From positions 1 to 64,000 of the forward strand of contig DAOOIT010000003.1 in the NCBI GenBank assembly GCA_035384565.1: a stretch of 64,000 bases of DNA, given 5' to 3'. The notes under the pieces are model-generated. The model saw only the letters and a program-made list of their open reading frames with translations, did not search any database and was not told the origin of the DNA. The position numbers and the translations under genes are program-made. The DNA comes from Planctomycetota bacterium (GTDB taxonomy: Bacteria; Planctomycetota; PUPC01; DSUN01). Of the stretch, positions 51,519 through 60,278 are shown in pieces; position 1 is the stretch's first letter, and each line of letters starts with the position of its first letter.

Positions 51519-52361
51519 ATGCCCCACGTCACCTCAACCGCCCCGGCACCTGCGCAGCAGCGTCGTCTCGAATCCTACGCAGCGACCGAGAGCGTGGACG
51601 TGCATTGCCATTGCCTGCCCGGCCTGGACGACGGCCCCACCACCCTGGATGAGGCGCTGGGGCTGTGCCGCGCTCTTGTGGCCGACGGCGTGACCACGGC
51701 GATCGCCACCCCGCACCAGCTCGGGCGCTTCGACGGCCATGTCGCCGCGAGCGCCATTCGTCAGGCCGTGGCGGCTCTCGCCCTGACGCTCGACGAGCAG
51801 GGAATCCCGCTCCGCGTGGTGCCCGGCGCCGACGTTCGCGTGGACGAGCGCATCCCCGCTCTGCTCGATGCGGGTTCCGTGCTGACTCTGGCCGACTCGG
51901 GGAAGTACCTTCTCCTGGAACTGCCGCACGAGACCTTGCTGAACATCGCGCCCCTCCTCGCCCAGCTCACGGCCCGCGGCGTCACTCCCATCCTGTCGCA
52001 CCCCGAGCGCAACCCCCTCCTGGCCCGGGAGCCGAACACGGTATTCCCGTGGCTGGAGCAGGGCGCCCTGCTTCAGATCACCGCGGCGAGCCTGCTCGGG
52101 CGGTTCGGCCCGGTCGCCGAGCGAGCCGCCTGGCGTTGGCTGGCCTCGGGCGCGGCCTCGATAGTGGCCAGCGACGCCCACGGCGCCGCCGAACGACGGC
52201 CCTGCCTGACCGAGGCCATCGGGGCCATCGCCCAGCGACTCGGCCGCCCCGCGGCGCAACGCGTCTGCCTTCTCAACCCGATGCACGTTCTGGCGGGAGA
52301 GCCGATCCTCCCCGTTCGGCCCGCTCTCCGCCGTGGGAATCAGCGATGGGCAGCCGACTGA
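51519..52361 (+). CDS. CpsB/YwqE-like PHP tyrosine-protein phosphatase
   Basis: 280 residues, 9 nt after the kinase gene. PHP metal-binding motifs are present: VDVHCHCLPGLDDGP near residue 27, IATPHQ near 62, ILSHPERNPLL near 153 and VASDAHG near 215. Members dephosphorylate the Tyr cluster of BY-kinases in Mn-dependent fashion. Pairing a one-piece (Gram-negative-type) Wzc with a CpsB-type (Gram-positive-type) phosphatase is notable but occurs in other phyla. Its last 16 nt overlap the next gene. Confidence 0.92.
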   Translation: MPHVTSTAPAPAQQRRLESYAATESVDVHCHCLPGLDDGPTTLDEALGLCRALVADGVTTAIATPHQLGRFDGHVAASAIRQAVAALALTLDEQGIPLRVVPGADVRVDERIPALLDAGSVLTLADSGKYLLLELPHETLLNIAPLLAQLTARGVTPILSHPERNPLLAREPNTVFPWLEQGALLQITAASLLGRFGPVAERAAWRWLASGAASIVASDAHGAAERRPCLTEAIGAIAQRLGRPAAQRVCLLNPMHVLAGEPILPVRPALRRGNQRWAAD

Positions 52362-54868
52362 TCCCCATTGACGAGGTCGATCCCCCCCAGAGTCGGCTCG
52401 ATGCGGCCATCCACTGGACGCTCGTCGCCTTGCTCCTCTTCCTGCCGCTGGCCTTTGGCACGGTGCAGGCGTGGAGCGAGTTCGTCTATGTCGCCGGCGC
52501 CGGCGTCCTCGGCCTCTGCTTCGCGCTGAAGCTGCTCGTCCAGCGCGACGTGGCGGTCGTCCGCACGTGGGCCTACGCTCCCATCCTCCTGACCCTGCTT
52601 CTGGCCGTTGTCCAGCTCATTCCGTTGCCCACGGGTCTCGTGCGCGTGCTCTCGCCGAACACGGCCGCCATGAAGGCTCAGCTTCTGGCCGACCTCTCCG
52701 GCGAGGGGCCGCGCGCGATGGCCCTCAGCTTCTACGCCCAGGCCACGAGGCACGACCTGCGCCTTCTCCTCGCGGCGGCGGTCGTGTTCGCGGTCGTGCT
52801 GAACGTGTATCGGCATCCCGACCAGATCAAGCGGCTCCTGGCCTCGGCGGCGGCCATCGGCGGGGGCATCGCCCTCCTGGCGCTCGCCCAGAACGTGTTC
52901 GGCAACGGCCGAATCTATTGGACGTACCCCACCTATGGAAACGTGGCCGCCTCGGGTCCGTTCGTCTGCCATAGCCACTATGGACAGTTCATGAACCTCT
53001 CGATCGGCGCCGCCCTCGCCCTCCTGTTCGTCCGACTCCACGAGAGTTTCGGCCACGGCCCGGTCCGCTTCCCCGAGGTCGTCGAGCGCCTGAGCAGCCC
53101 CGAGCTACGCGTCGTCTGGTACCTGGCCGCAATGGTGGTGCTGGGCGCGGCCACCCTCTTCCTGTCGCTGACGCGCGGCGGCATGGTCTCCCTGCTCATC
53201 GCGGGCGGGTTCACCGGGCTGGTGACGGCCTCGCGGCGGACCCTGAGAGGGCGAGGCCTGATCCTCACGGGGCTCGCCCTCAGTGCCTTCGCCGTGGTGC
53301 TCTACATCGGCTTCGACGCCGTCTACGACCGCCTGGCCACCCTGCGTGGGCTGCATGGCTACGGCGGCCGCTGGGAGGTCGTGAAGAACCTCGCGGTCTC
53401 CTTCACCCGATTCCCCCTGGCCGGCACGGGGCTGGGAACTCACCAGGTCGTCTACCCCATGTTCGACCGGTCCATGGCCCCCGACGTCGCCTCCCACGCC
53501 GAGAACGAGTACGCCCAGGCCGCCGAGGAGATGGGAGTGCTCGGCCTCGGGCTCTTGCTGGCGTTCCTGGCCATCGTGGGGGCGGCCTACATCCGCAGCG
53601 TGCGCCGCCTGCGGTTCCCGATCCGCTCGGCGGCCCTGGGCCTCGGCTTCGGGCTGATGGCGATCCTGGTCCACAGCTTCAGCGATTTCGGCCAGCATCT
53701 GCCGGCCAACCACTGCCTCGCGGCGATCTCGTGTGCACTCCTGCTCAACATCGCGCGCGTGGGGCACACCAGCCGCTCCGACGAGGGCGCCCGCACGGGT
53801 CTGACGGCATCGCCGATCCTTCGCGCCGTGCCTCTCCTCGCGATCGCGGGCATCTGGACGTGGTCCCTCGCGGGTTCGATCGCGGCCTGGCGGGCGGAGG
53901 AGCGCTGGGCCAGGGTCACCAGGCTCGAGGCCGCGTTGCGCAAGAAGAACTGGCAGGGAACCAACGAGGACTACGTGGCCCTCCTCAAGGAGGCCGAGGC
54001 CGCCGTCGCGGCGGAGCCCGACAACATCGAGTACCAGTACTGGCTCGGCGTCTACCGCTGGCGGTCCATCAGCCGCATCACGAACCCGAAGACGGGCGAG
54101 ATGCTGGTCAGCAAGAGGCACGCGCGCAGGATTGTGGCGGAACTCAACCAGGCTCGCGCGCTCTGCCCGACCTACGGGCCCGCCTACAGCACGATCGGCC
54201 AGATCGAAAAGTTCGTGCTCGGCGACCCTTCGGGCGCCGACCGCATCCGCCTGGGCCACAAGCTTGCCCCCTACAACCCCACCGCGTGTTACCTTGCCGG
54301 CCTGGTGGATGCACTCGAGGGCGACCACGAGGCGTCGCTGGAGAAATTCCAGCGCTGCCTCCAGGCCGAGGGCGGATCGTTTCGCGCCATGGCCGACGTC
54401 TATCTGCACCAGGTGAGCCGGCCCGACCTCGCCGTGATCCTCGCGGGGGACGACGTGGGGCGCCTGCTCTACGTTGCCGACGCGCTTCACGAGATGCCCG
54501 ACCAGCAGGAACTGGCCACCGCCGTCCGCGAACAGGTCTCGAAGGCGCGAGCGGCCGCCGTGCAGGCCCTCAAGACGCAGTGCGACAAGCCGGGCGTTTC
54601 GCCCGCCACCCTGGCCGCCGTCGCCGCCATCTGGCGGCAGGAGAAGAACCCCCGCGCCGCCATCGAATGCTATCGGCGAGCGCTGGCGCTGGACTACGGC
54701 CAGGTGGGCTGGCGCATGGAGCTCGCCCAGCTCCTTGCGGAGGCAGGCCATGTTTCGGAAGCCAGGCACGAGGCCCGCGTGTGCCTGCGGCTCAGGCCGC
54801 AACTGGCCAGCGCCCAGAAGCTGCTCGAAAGCCTGAGCGTCCTTCCCGACGCGCCGGACAGCAAGTAG
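52346..54868 (+). CDS. O-antigen ligase/polymerase-like membrane protein with TPR tail
   Basis: 840 residues, ATG 52346 inside the end of the phosphatase gene. The first ~480 residues hold about ten transmembrane helices, with the Wzy_C/O-antigen ligase signature near the middle: FSLT-type helix (ATLFLSLTRGGMVSLLIAGG), GRWEVVKNLAVSFTRFPLAG and SHAENEYAQAAEEMG. The C-terminal ~330 residues are soluble and TPR-like (AAVAAEPDNIEYQYWLGVYRW; AIECYRRALALDYGQVGWR). It probably joins or polymerises the exported glycan outside the inner membrane. No glycosyltransferase or flippase gene is alongside. Confidence 0.85.
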   Translation: MGSRLIPIDEVDPPQSRLDAAIHWTLVALLLFLPLAFGTVQAWSEFVYVAGAGVLGLCFALKLLVQRDVAVVRTWAYAPILLTLLLAVVQLIPLPTGLVRVLSPNTAAMKAQLLADLSGEGPRAMALSFYAQATRHDLRLLLAAAVVFAVVLNVYRHPDQIKRLLASAAAIGGGIALLALAQNVFGNGRIYWTYPTYGNVAASGPFVCHSHYGQFMNLSIGAALALLFVRLHESFGHGPVRFPEVVERLSSPELRVVWYLAAMVVLGAATLFLSLTRGGMVSLLIAGGFTGLVTASRRTLRGRGLILTGLALSAFAVVLYIGFDAVYDRLATLRGLHGYGGRWEVVKNLAVSFTRFPLAGTGLGTHQVVYPMFDRSMAPDVASHAENEYAQAAEEMGVLGLGLLLAFLAIVGAAYIRSVRRLRFPIRSAALGLGFGLMAILVHSFSDFGQHLPANHCLAAISCALLLNIARVGHTSRSDEGARTGLTASPILRAVPLLAIAGIWTWSLAGSIAAWRAEERWARVTRLEAALRKKNWQGTNEDYVALLKEAEAAVAAEPDNIEYQYWLGVYRWRSISRITNPKTGEMLVSKRHARRIVAELNQARALCPTYGPAYSTIGQIEKFVLGDPSGADRIRLGHKLAPYNPTACYLAGLVDALEGDHEASLEKFQRCLQAEGGSFRAMADVYLHQVSRPDLAVILAGDDVGRLLYVADALHEMPDQQELATAVREQVSKARAAAVQALKTQCDKPGVSPATLAAVAAIWRQEKNPRAAIECYRRALALDYGQVGWRMELAQLLAEAGHVSEARHEARVCLRLRPQLASAQKLLESLSVLPDAPDSK

Positions 54869-55010
54869 CTCTCGGAGCCGCCGTCGGACAGGGGGCGGGC
54901 GGGTGTGGCCGAGCATGGCCTTCAGCCCCGACGCCTGCGCCCCCGATCGTCGCCAGTGTCCTGGAAACCAGACACGGCGCCACCATGCCGGCTCGGCCCT
55001 GCCGCCGCCG

Positions 55011-55270
55011 GGAGCTGAGCCAGTATGGCGCCTGGGCGATTCAGCCAGCTCTGCGAGCTTCCCGCCCATACTTGCTCACTTTCCTCCCCCTCTGGGTTGA
55101 GCAAGTACGGCGCTTTGGCGATCCGGGCGGCTCTACGGCCTTCCCGCCCATACTTGCTCAAATCCCTCCCCCCTCAGTTGAGCAAGTATGGCGCGCAGGT
55201 GTGCCGAGACCTTCCGCGGCCGTTCTCGCCTATCCGTATCCCTTTCGCTCTCACAGGGTGATACAGGAGA
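55011..55270 (+). repeat. hairpin repeat cluster, locus 3 (both stem types)
   Basis: Main content of the 563-nt gap 54869-55431. A right arm alone (TGAGCCAGTATGG, 55016-55028) is followed by a unit with arms 55066-55078 and 55098-55110 (one mismatch), the linker TTTGGCGATCCGGG (55114-55127), and a perfect 13-bp unit, CCATACTTGCTCA 55148-55160 with TGAGCAAGTATGG 55179-55191, around a loop with CTCCCCCCTCA. A weak unit of the other stem type follows: GTATC 55236-55240 and GATAC 55260-55264. I see no gene in the gap. Confidence 0.8.
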
Positions 55271-55431
55271 GGAACTGCCAGCACTCCGACGCCTCCCTGG
55301 CGCGCGTGGCCAGGGCCGGAGGCCACGGTGTGGGCCGCGCGATTGACTCAGCCAAGCCAAGGCGCTAGCATCAAGAGGGGCGCCCTCCCATCCCCGACTC
55401 GGTCGCCCCCAGAGCTTAGGAGGCGATGGCG

Positions 55432-55926
55432 ATGCCGATGTATGAGTTCCTGTGTGAGGACTGCAATCGGGTCTTCGACTTCCTCGCGCGCACGCCCGAA
55501 GCATCGAAGCGCAAACCGGCGTGCCCCAAGTGCGGCGGCAAGAGGATGACCCGGCTCGTCTCCCTGTTCGCGGCCGGGCGCAAACACGCCGAGCGTCCCA
55601 GGGCAGCAGAATCCCCCGCGCCCGATGCGGCCGACGACCTGAGCCCGGCGCAGGAAGCGCGCATGGAACGCACGATGGCCGAACTGGAGCGCGACATGGA
55701 GTCCATTGACGAAAACGACCCGCGGCAGTTGGCCGCCGTCATGCGGCGGCTGTCCGACGCCAGCGGCGAGAGCCTGGAGCCGGAGATGGACGAGATGATC
55801 CGCCGCCTCGAGGCGGGCGAGGACCCCGAGAAGGTCGAGGAGGAGATGCAGGACGCCTTTGGCGAGGAAGGCCCCGGCGGCGCAGGCGGCGCGCCGAGCC
55901 ACGACGACGGCCTCTACGACCTGTAG
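55432..55926 (+). CDS. FmdB-family zinc-ribbon protein
   Basis: 164 residues. ATG 55432 is chosen because AGGAGG (55418-55423) is 8 nt upstream; ATG 55426 would leave only 2 nt. The N-terminus MPMYEFLCEDCNRVFDFL with a later CPKCGG is the FmdB-type putative regulatory zinc ribbon (two CxxC pairs). The rest is acidic and helical (ERTMAELERDMESIDEND; GEDPEKVEEEMQDAFGEEG) and ends in GLYDL. Its function is unknown in general. It is separated from the EPS operon by the hairpin repeats and lies 58 nt before the nucleotidyltransferase-like gene. Confidence 0.85.
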   Translation: MPMYEFLCEDCNRVFDFLARTPEASKRKPACPKCGGKRMTRLVSLFAAGRKHAERPRAAESPAPDAADDLSPAQEARMERTMAELERDMESIDENDPRQLAAVMRRLSDASGESLEPEMDEMIRRLEAGEDPEKVEEEMQDAFGEEGPGGAGGAPSHDDGLYDL

Positions 55927-55984
55927 ACCGCCTCCGACCCGCATCGGCTGCCCCAAGGGAGTCGCCTCGCGAGGCCAGGCCGCA

Positions 55985-57145
55985 ATGCCCGAAACCCCAC
56001 CCTACAGCCGCGAGGCGGAGCTCCTGCTCTGTTGCGCACGCACCCGCCTTGAGCCTGGCGTGGCGGGCAGGCTCACGGCCCTGGTCGCAGAGGGAATCCA
56101 CTGGCCGCGGCTGGTGGCCCTGGCCCACTCGAACGGGGTGGCCCTGCTCCTGCACCGCAGCCTGGCGGCCGCCTGCATCCACGCCGTGCCCGAAGCCATC
56201 CTCGGGGAGCTCGCTGCCCATTGCCGGGCCAACATGCTTCGCAGCCTGCTCATGACAGCCGAACTGCTGAGACTCCTGGAACTGTTCGCCGCGCACGCGA
56301 TACGCGCGGTGCCCTTCAAAGGCCCCGTGCTGGCCGCCGTGGCCTACGGGGACGTCGGCCTGCGCGAGTTCTACGATCTGGACCTCCTGGTCCGCAGGCG
56401 CGATCTGAAGCCCGCCCGACGGCTGCTGGTGGAACAGGGCTTCCACGCCTACCGATGGAACCTCGAGCAACCCGGCACCGGGCTGACCGTGGAGTTGCAC
56501 CGATGGGACCCTCCGCCCCTCGACCCGTCTGGCGAGGGCACGGGCCGCCTCGAACCGGGCCCACCGGCCATGGTGCGTCTGCTGGACGCGGCTGTGCCCT
56601 CCCTCGGCCCCGAGGAGACGCTTCTCGCCCTCTGCCTGCACGGCTCGAAGCACTGCTGGGACCGCCTCCTCTGGGTGTGCGATGTCGCGCAGTTCGTGTC
56701 CGCGCAACCCCGAGTCCATTGGCCGGCCGTCGTCGCGGCGGCCGCGCGGACAGGAAGCAGGCGAAGGCTTCTCTGGGGTCTCCTCCTGGCCAGGGATCTG
56801 CTGGGCCTGGCCGTGCCGGAGCCCGTCCTGGCGCCCGCGGCGCACGACCCTCAGCTCCACGCCCTGGTCGCCGAAGCCAAGCGCCGCATCCTGTGGGCAG
56901 GGGAGGAACCCTTCGGCCATGTCGAGCAATGGGCCACTCAGCGGCGCATGCTGGAGCGGCGGCGCGACCGGCTGCGCTTCTACCTCGGCCTCCTGTGCGA
57001 GGGTCTCAGGCCGAACAGGACCGATCGCCTTGTCGTGCCGCTGCCCGGGTGCCTGCACCCGCTCTACTACGTGATCCATCCCATCCGTGTGATCGTGACC
57101 TACGGCCCGCGGGCCGTGAGGCGCCTCCTCAAGCGCACCCCATGA
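55985..57145 (+). CDS. nucleotidyltransferase-like protein (NTP_transf_5 family)
   Basis: 386 residues. The family core is visible: AVPFKGPVLAAVAYGDVGLREFYDLDLLV, with the FKGP loop and a DLDLLV metal-binding strand, followed by LVEQGFHAYRW, VELHRWD and LLALCLHGSKHCWDRLLWVCDVA. Homologues are found near PqqD, HPr-kinase-like and S24/S26 peptidase genes and in polysaccharide loci. The substrate is unknown. Here all these partners lie within 26 kb but not in one operon, so a link to the peptide at 38.5 kb is possible, not shown. Confidence 0.8.
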   Translation: MPETPPYSREAELLLCCARTRLEPGVAGRLTALVAEGIHWPRLVALAHSNGVALLLHRSLAAACIHAVPEAILGELAAHCRANMLRSLLMTAELLRLLELFAAHAIRAVPFKGPVLAAVAYGDVGLREFYDLDLLVRRRDLKPARRLLVEQGFHAYRWNLEQPGTGLTVELHRWDPPPLDPSGEGTGRLEPGPPAMVRLLDAAVPSLGPEETLLALCLHGSKHCWDRLLWVCDVAQFVSAQPRVHWPAVVAAAARTGSRRRLLWGLLLARDLLGLAVPEPVLAPAAHDPQLHALVAEAKRRILWAGEEPFGHVEQWATQRRMLERRRDRLRFYLGLLCEGLRPNRTDRLVVPLPGCLHPLYYVIHPIRVIVTYGPRAVRRLLKRTP

Positions 57146-57223
57146 AACCGCAACCGCCGCCTCGACGGCCGCGCCGGAGCCTCTGGCATGCGGGCAAGCT
57201 TCCCGGCACCATCGCGGCTGGGT

Positions 57224-60118
57224 TCATTGTGGGGATGCCTTCCCGGCGCGGCCCGCGACCGCCGCCACCTCGGCCGCCAACTGGTACATCGCTCTCGAAC
57301 GAGCTTGCCAATCCTGGCCAACTGCGAAAGTGCCCTTGTAGTGGCGGGCCAACTGCTCGTCGAATCGCTTCGTCTGCCCCGGATCCAGGGTGCCGCGGTC
57401 GAGCGTCTGCTCGACGAATATGCGAGCCTCCAGTTCCTGCAAGCCTTCGAGCATCGCCTCGAAGCGGGCGCTCGATTCAGCGCCACCCGGGCCGGGCCAC
57501 AGACTCTTCATGATGGAGAACCCGGGCGCGCCGCCGGAGTACCGGCAGCCGTCCCCGTAGGACTGTGCCCAGTAGTCGCCCCCCATGCGCCCTGTGCCGC
57601 GGTAGCCGGTGAAGACCGCCCGTTCAGGGAAGATGCGGAATGCCCATGGGGTGCCGGTCCCGTTCACCACGATGGCGCCGCAGTCGGTGCGCGGGGTGCA
57701 GAGCAGCATTTGCTCGCGCACTTTCCAGCCTCTTCGGGACTCGCCCCCGATGAGGAAGCTCTGGATGTTCTCGACGACCTTATACCATGCCGCCGCCCCG
57801 GTGTCTGCCTTGCCTTCCCAGGCTTTGGCCGCGAAGGGCGAACCCACGTAGAAGGGGGACTTCAGCTCCCCCATATCCAGGGAGATCGCCACATTGGCGT
57901 CGTGGGAGCCGCAGATCCAGAACACCTCGGGCACTGCCTTCCGCAGAAGGGGCTTGAGGGCTGGGTCGCCGTCCCCATCCCACGGGAAGCCCCAGTACAT
58001 TGCCTCGCCCAATCCCTTGGCCACCATGTGACTGTAAAGGGACTTGGCGAATGGCTCCCAGAGGGTCTCCCTGCCCGGCACCTTCGGGCCAAGGTCCAGG
58101 CGCTGCGCATTCCCGGTCGCTTCGTCCAGGACCTTGACCTCCACGACGCCCGGGAACCCGTGCATGACGACGAAGCTCACGACAAGCGGCTTGCCGCAGT
58201 GCTTGACGATCAGGTCGAGGTAGCGGTCCAGCACGGCGTAGTCGAATGAGAGAGAGCCGTCCTTCTTCCGCGTCCACTGGATCATCGAGACATCTCGGTT
58301 GCCGAACTCCGTGTCGCAGAGCACGGGCACAAACCACAGGTCGTTTCCGACCCGCGCAAGCTGGCGCAGGCTGGCCTCGATCAGGGTCCAGTGCTTGTCG
58401 GACCAGAGCGGGGTCTTGTACTCTTTGGCCACGCCGAACGGCGATTGCTCGATGGCGGTGATTGTCTGAAAGCTCTGCGGGTCCGGCACCTTCCAGCCCA
58501 ACACCTCCAGTTCCAGAGGCAACGAAGTAGCCGCGAAGCCCGGCCCCTCAACGCTTACCGTGCCACGATACAACCCCGGCGCGGCATCGGCTGGCACCCT
58601 GACGGACAGCCAGTAGGGCTGGCAGGAGTTCGCCGGGATCCGCTCCGGCAGCGTGGAGGTGATCCAGTCGAAGTACTGGAGCCGCCTCAGCGCCGCTTCC
58701 TCGGCGCCTCGGTTCCCCAGCGTTTCCGGCGCGAAGCGGACCAGTTCGCGCGTCTTGGGTGCGCTCCAGCCGCCGTACCGGGTGTTGCCGCCCCCGATCT
58801 CGATCATCCTACCGATGCCGATTCGTCCCTCCCCCAGCGAACTGATGTCGCTCATCGGCTGGGGCTTCATCCCGAAGACGGTGACGGACTTGGCCGGGAT
58901 CGTGCCGCCGGCAGGCCCCTTGAGGTCGGAGACCGTAACCTCTACATCAGCCAACTCCTTGTCCGTTCCGATGACCACCTGCGCGGCGTAGGTTCCGTTC
59001 CGCGCGCCGACCAGGCGGATCATCCCCGGCGCCGCACCGGATTCGAGGAACTCGGGCGAGAACACCCGGCGGATCGCATCCTCGGTCCAAACCTGCACGC
59101 CCTGGGGCCGCCTCAGCGACGACGGGATGTCCTTCGATGCGCAGCGGACCTCCAGGCGCGACAGGCGAGCGTGTTCCCACTGCCGATCCACCACGTCCCG
59201 GTACCCGAACCAGTGCTTCATCACGAAGGGGTGAAGCGGAGCCGCGTGCAACTCGATGGCCAGGACGTTCGCCCCCTTGCGGAGCAGCTTCTGAGGAATG
59301 GCCAGGGAATTGATCACGCGGTTACGCAGCTTGTAGAGCGTCGAGCCCACCGGGGTCATTTCGTCGGCACTGGTGGTGTACCCTCCCCAGCTCTTGTAGT
59401 GCTCCTTCTCCTTGACCGACAGTTCCGCAAGCGGCACCACATAGGCCTCCTGGGGATACTCGTCCGCCATCGTCTCGGGCCCGGTCTCGCCGGCCGGCAG
59501 ATGGCCGCGCGCGACCTCCTCGCCGTTCACTAGCACCCGGATTCCGCCGATGTAGTCGGCGCTGAGCGTCACGGTCCCTGCCGCGGCGGGATCGGGGATC
59601 GCAAAGTGGAACCGCAGGTAGATCCCGCGCAGCCAACCATTCCGCTCCGGGGTGCCCACGGTGTACTCCGCCGGCGAGCCAACGCCGTCCGGCTTGCGCA
59701 GGCGAAGCCAGGTCGAATCATCGAACTCGGGCTTGCACCATCCGTCCGAGGGCGGGTCCGTGACGCCTCCCACGTTGAGGAACACCCTGTTCGTCCTGGC
59801 GAAGCTGTTGAACTGCACGTCCACCTCGGCGTGGTCGCGCCAGTCTTCCTTCGTCCAGTCATAGTTCCTCGAGGCCAGACGCTTCTGCGTACTTGCCTGG
59901 AGCCTGCCCATCAGGACATTGCCGAGGACCTTCTCCCCCTCGGTCTTGAGCGCCTTGGGAGCCACCCTCTGCACGTCGAATCGGTAGTAGGCACGGCAGT
60001 AGGCCGTCTCGTCGAGAATCAGCGTCCCACCGTCCTGCCCTGCGCCGGTCCCCTGCGCCACGGCACAGCAGACCCACAACCCAAGCACATCTACGACTGC
60101 CCGCGGAATCCAGGTCAT
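57224..60118 (-). CDS. secreted glycoside-hydrolase-like protein (DUF4091/GH123 type)
   Basis: 964 residues from ATG 60118, hydrophobic start (VVDVLGLWVCCAVAQ) as signal peptide. Residues ~130-320 are a beta-galactosidase-type jelly roll (FDDSTWLRL, YLRFHFAIPD, ADYIGGIRVLVNGEEVA). A beta-sandwich follows, then a TIM-barrel-like C-terminus with WYKVVENIQSFLIGGESRRGW and YWGFPWDGDGD, as in DUF4091/GH123 proteins. The GH123 catalytic Asp-Glu pair cannot be placed with certainty. It probably attacks an external glycan. It is divergent from the FG-GAP gene (160 nt) and convergent with the nucleotidyltransferase gene. Confidence 0.7.
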   Translation of the reverse strand: MTWIPRAVVDVLGLWVCCAVAQGTGAGQDGGTLILDETAYCRAYYRFDVQRVAPKALKTEGEKVLGNVLMGRLQASTQKRLASRNYDWTKEDWRDHAEVDVQFNSFARTNRVFLNVGGVTDPPSDGWCKPEFDDSTWLRLRKPDGVGSPAEYTVGTPERNGWLRGIYLRFHFAIPDPAAAGTVTLSADYIGGIRVLVNGEEVARGHLPAGETGPETMADEYPQEAYVVPLAELSVKEKEHYKSWGGYTTSADEMTPVGSTLYKLRNRVINSLAIPQKLLRKGANVLAIELHAAPLHPFVMKHWFGYRDVVDRQWEHARLSRLEVRCASKDIPSSLRRPQGVQVWTEDAIRRVFSPEFLESGAAPGMIRLVGARNGTYAAQVVIGTDKELADVEVTVSDLKGPAGGTIPAKSVTVFGMKPQPMSDISSLGEGRIGIGRMIEIGGGNTRYGGWSAPKTRELVRFAPETLGNRGAEEAALRRLQYFDWITSTLPERIPANSCQPYWLSVRVPADAAPGLYRGTVSVEGPGFAATSLPLELEVLGWKVPDPQSFQTITAIEQSPFGVAKEYKTPLWSDKHWTLIEASLRQLARVGNDLWFVPVLCDTEFGNRDVSMIQWTRKKDGSLSFDYAVLDRYLDLIVKHCGKPLVVSFVVMHGFPGVVEVKVLDEATGNAQRLDLGPKVPGRETLWEPFAKSLYSHMVAKGLGEAMYWGFPWDGDGDPALKPLLRKAVPEVFWICGSHDANVAISLDMGELKSPFYVGSPFAAKAWEGKADTGAAAWYKVVENIQSFLIGGESRRGWKVREQMLLCTPRTDCGAIVVNGTGTPWAFRIFPERAVFTGYRGTGRMGGDYWAQSYGDGCRYSGGAPGFSIMKSLWPGPGGAESSARFEAMLEGLQELEARIFVEQTLDRGTLDPGQTKRFDEQLARHYKGTFAVGQDWQARSRAMYQLAAEVAAVAGRAGKASPQ

Positions 60119-60199
60119 CGAGGATCATCTCCAGCCCCGGCAGGATCAAGGCGAGCCGGCGCCACGGTCTCCGTTCTCGCGTTGCCTCTTCAGCCGCCT

Positions 60200-60228
60200 T
60201 TGCGGTCCTGCACGAGTTCCACTATCTT
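60200..60228 (+). promoter_or_regulatory. possible promoter of the FG-GAP gene
   Basis: TTGCGG (60200-60205), 17 nt, TATCTT (60223-60228), 51 nt before the start. The -35 is identical to that of trxA. Confidence 0.4.
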
Positions 60229-60278
60229 ATCGGTTGGCGACTGGACTTCAAACCGATTGCCTCGTCTCGGAGATCCCG

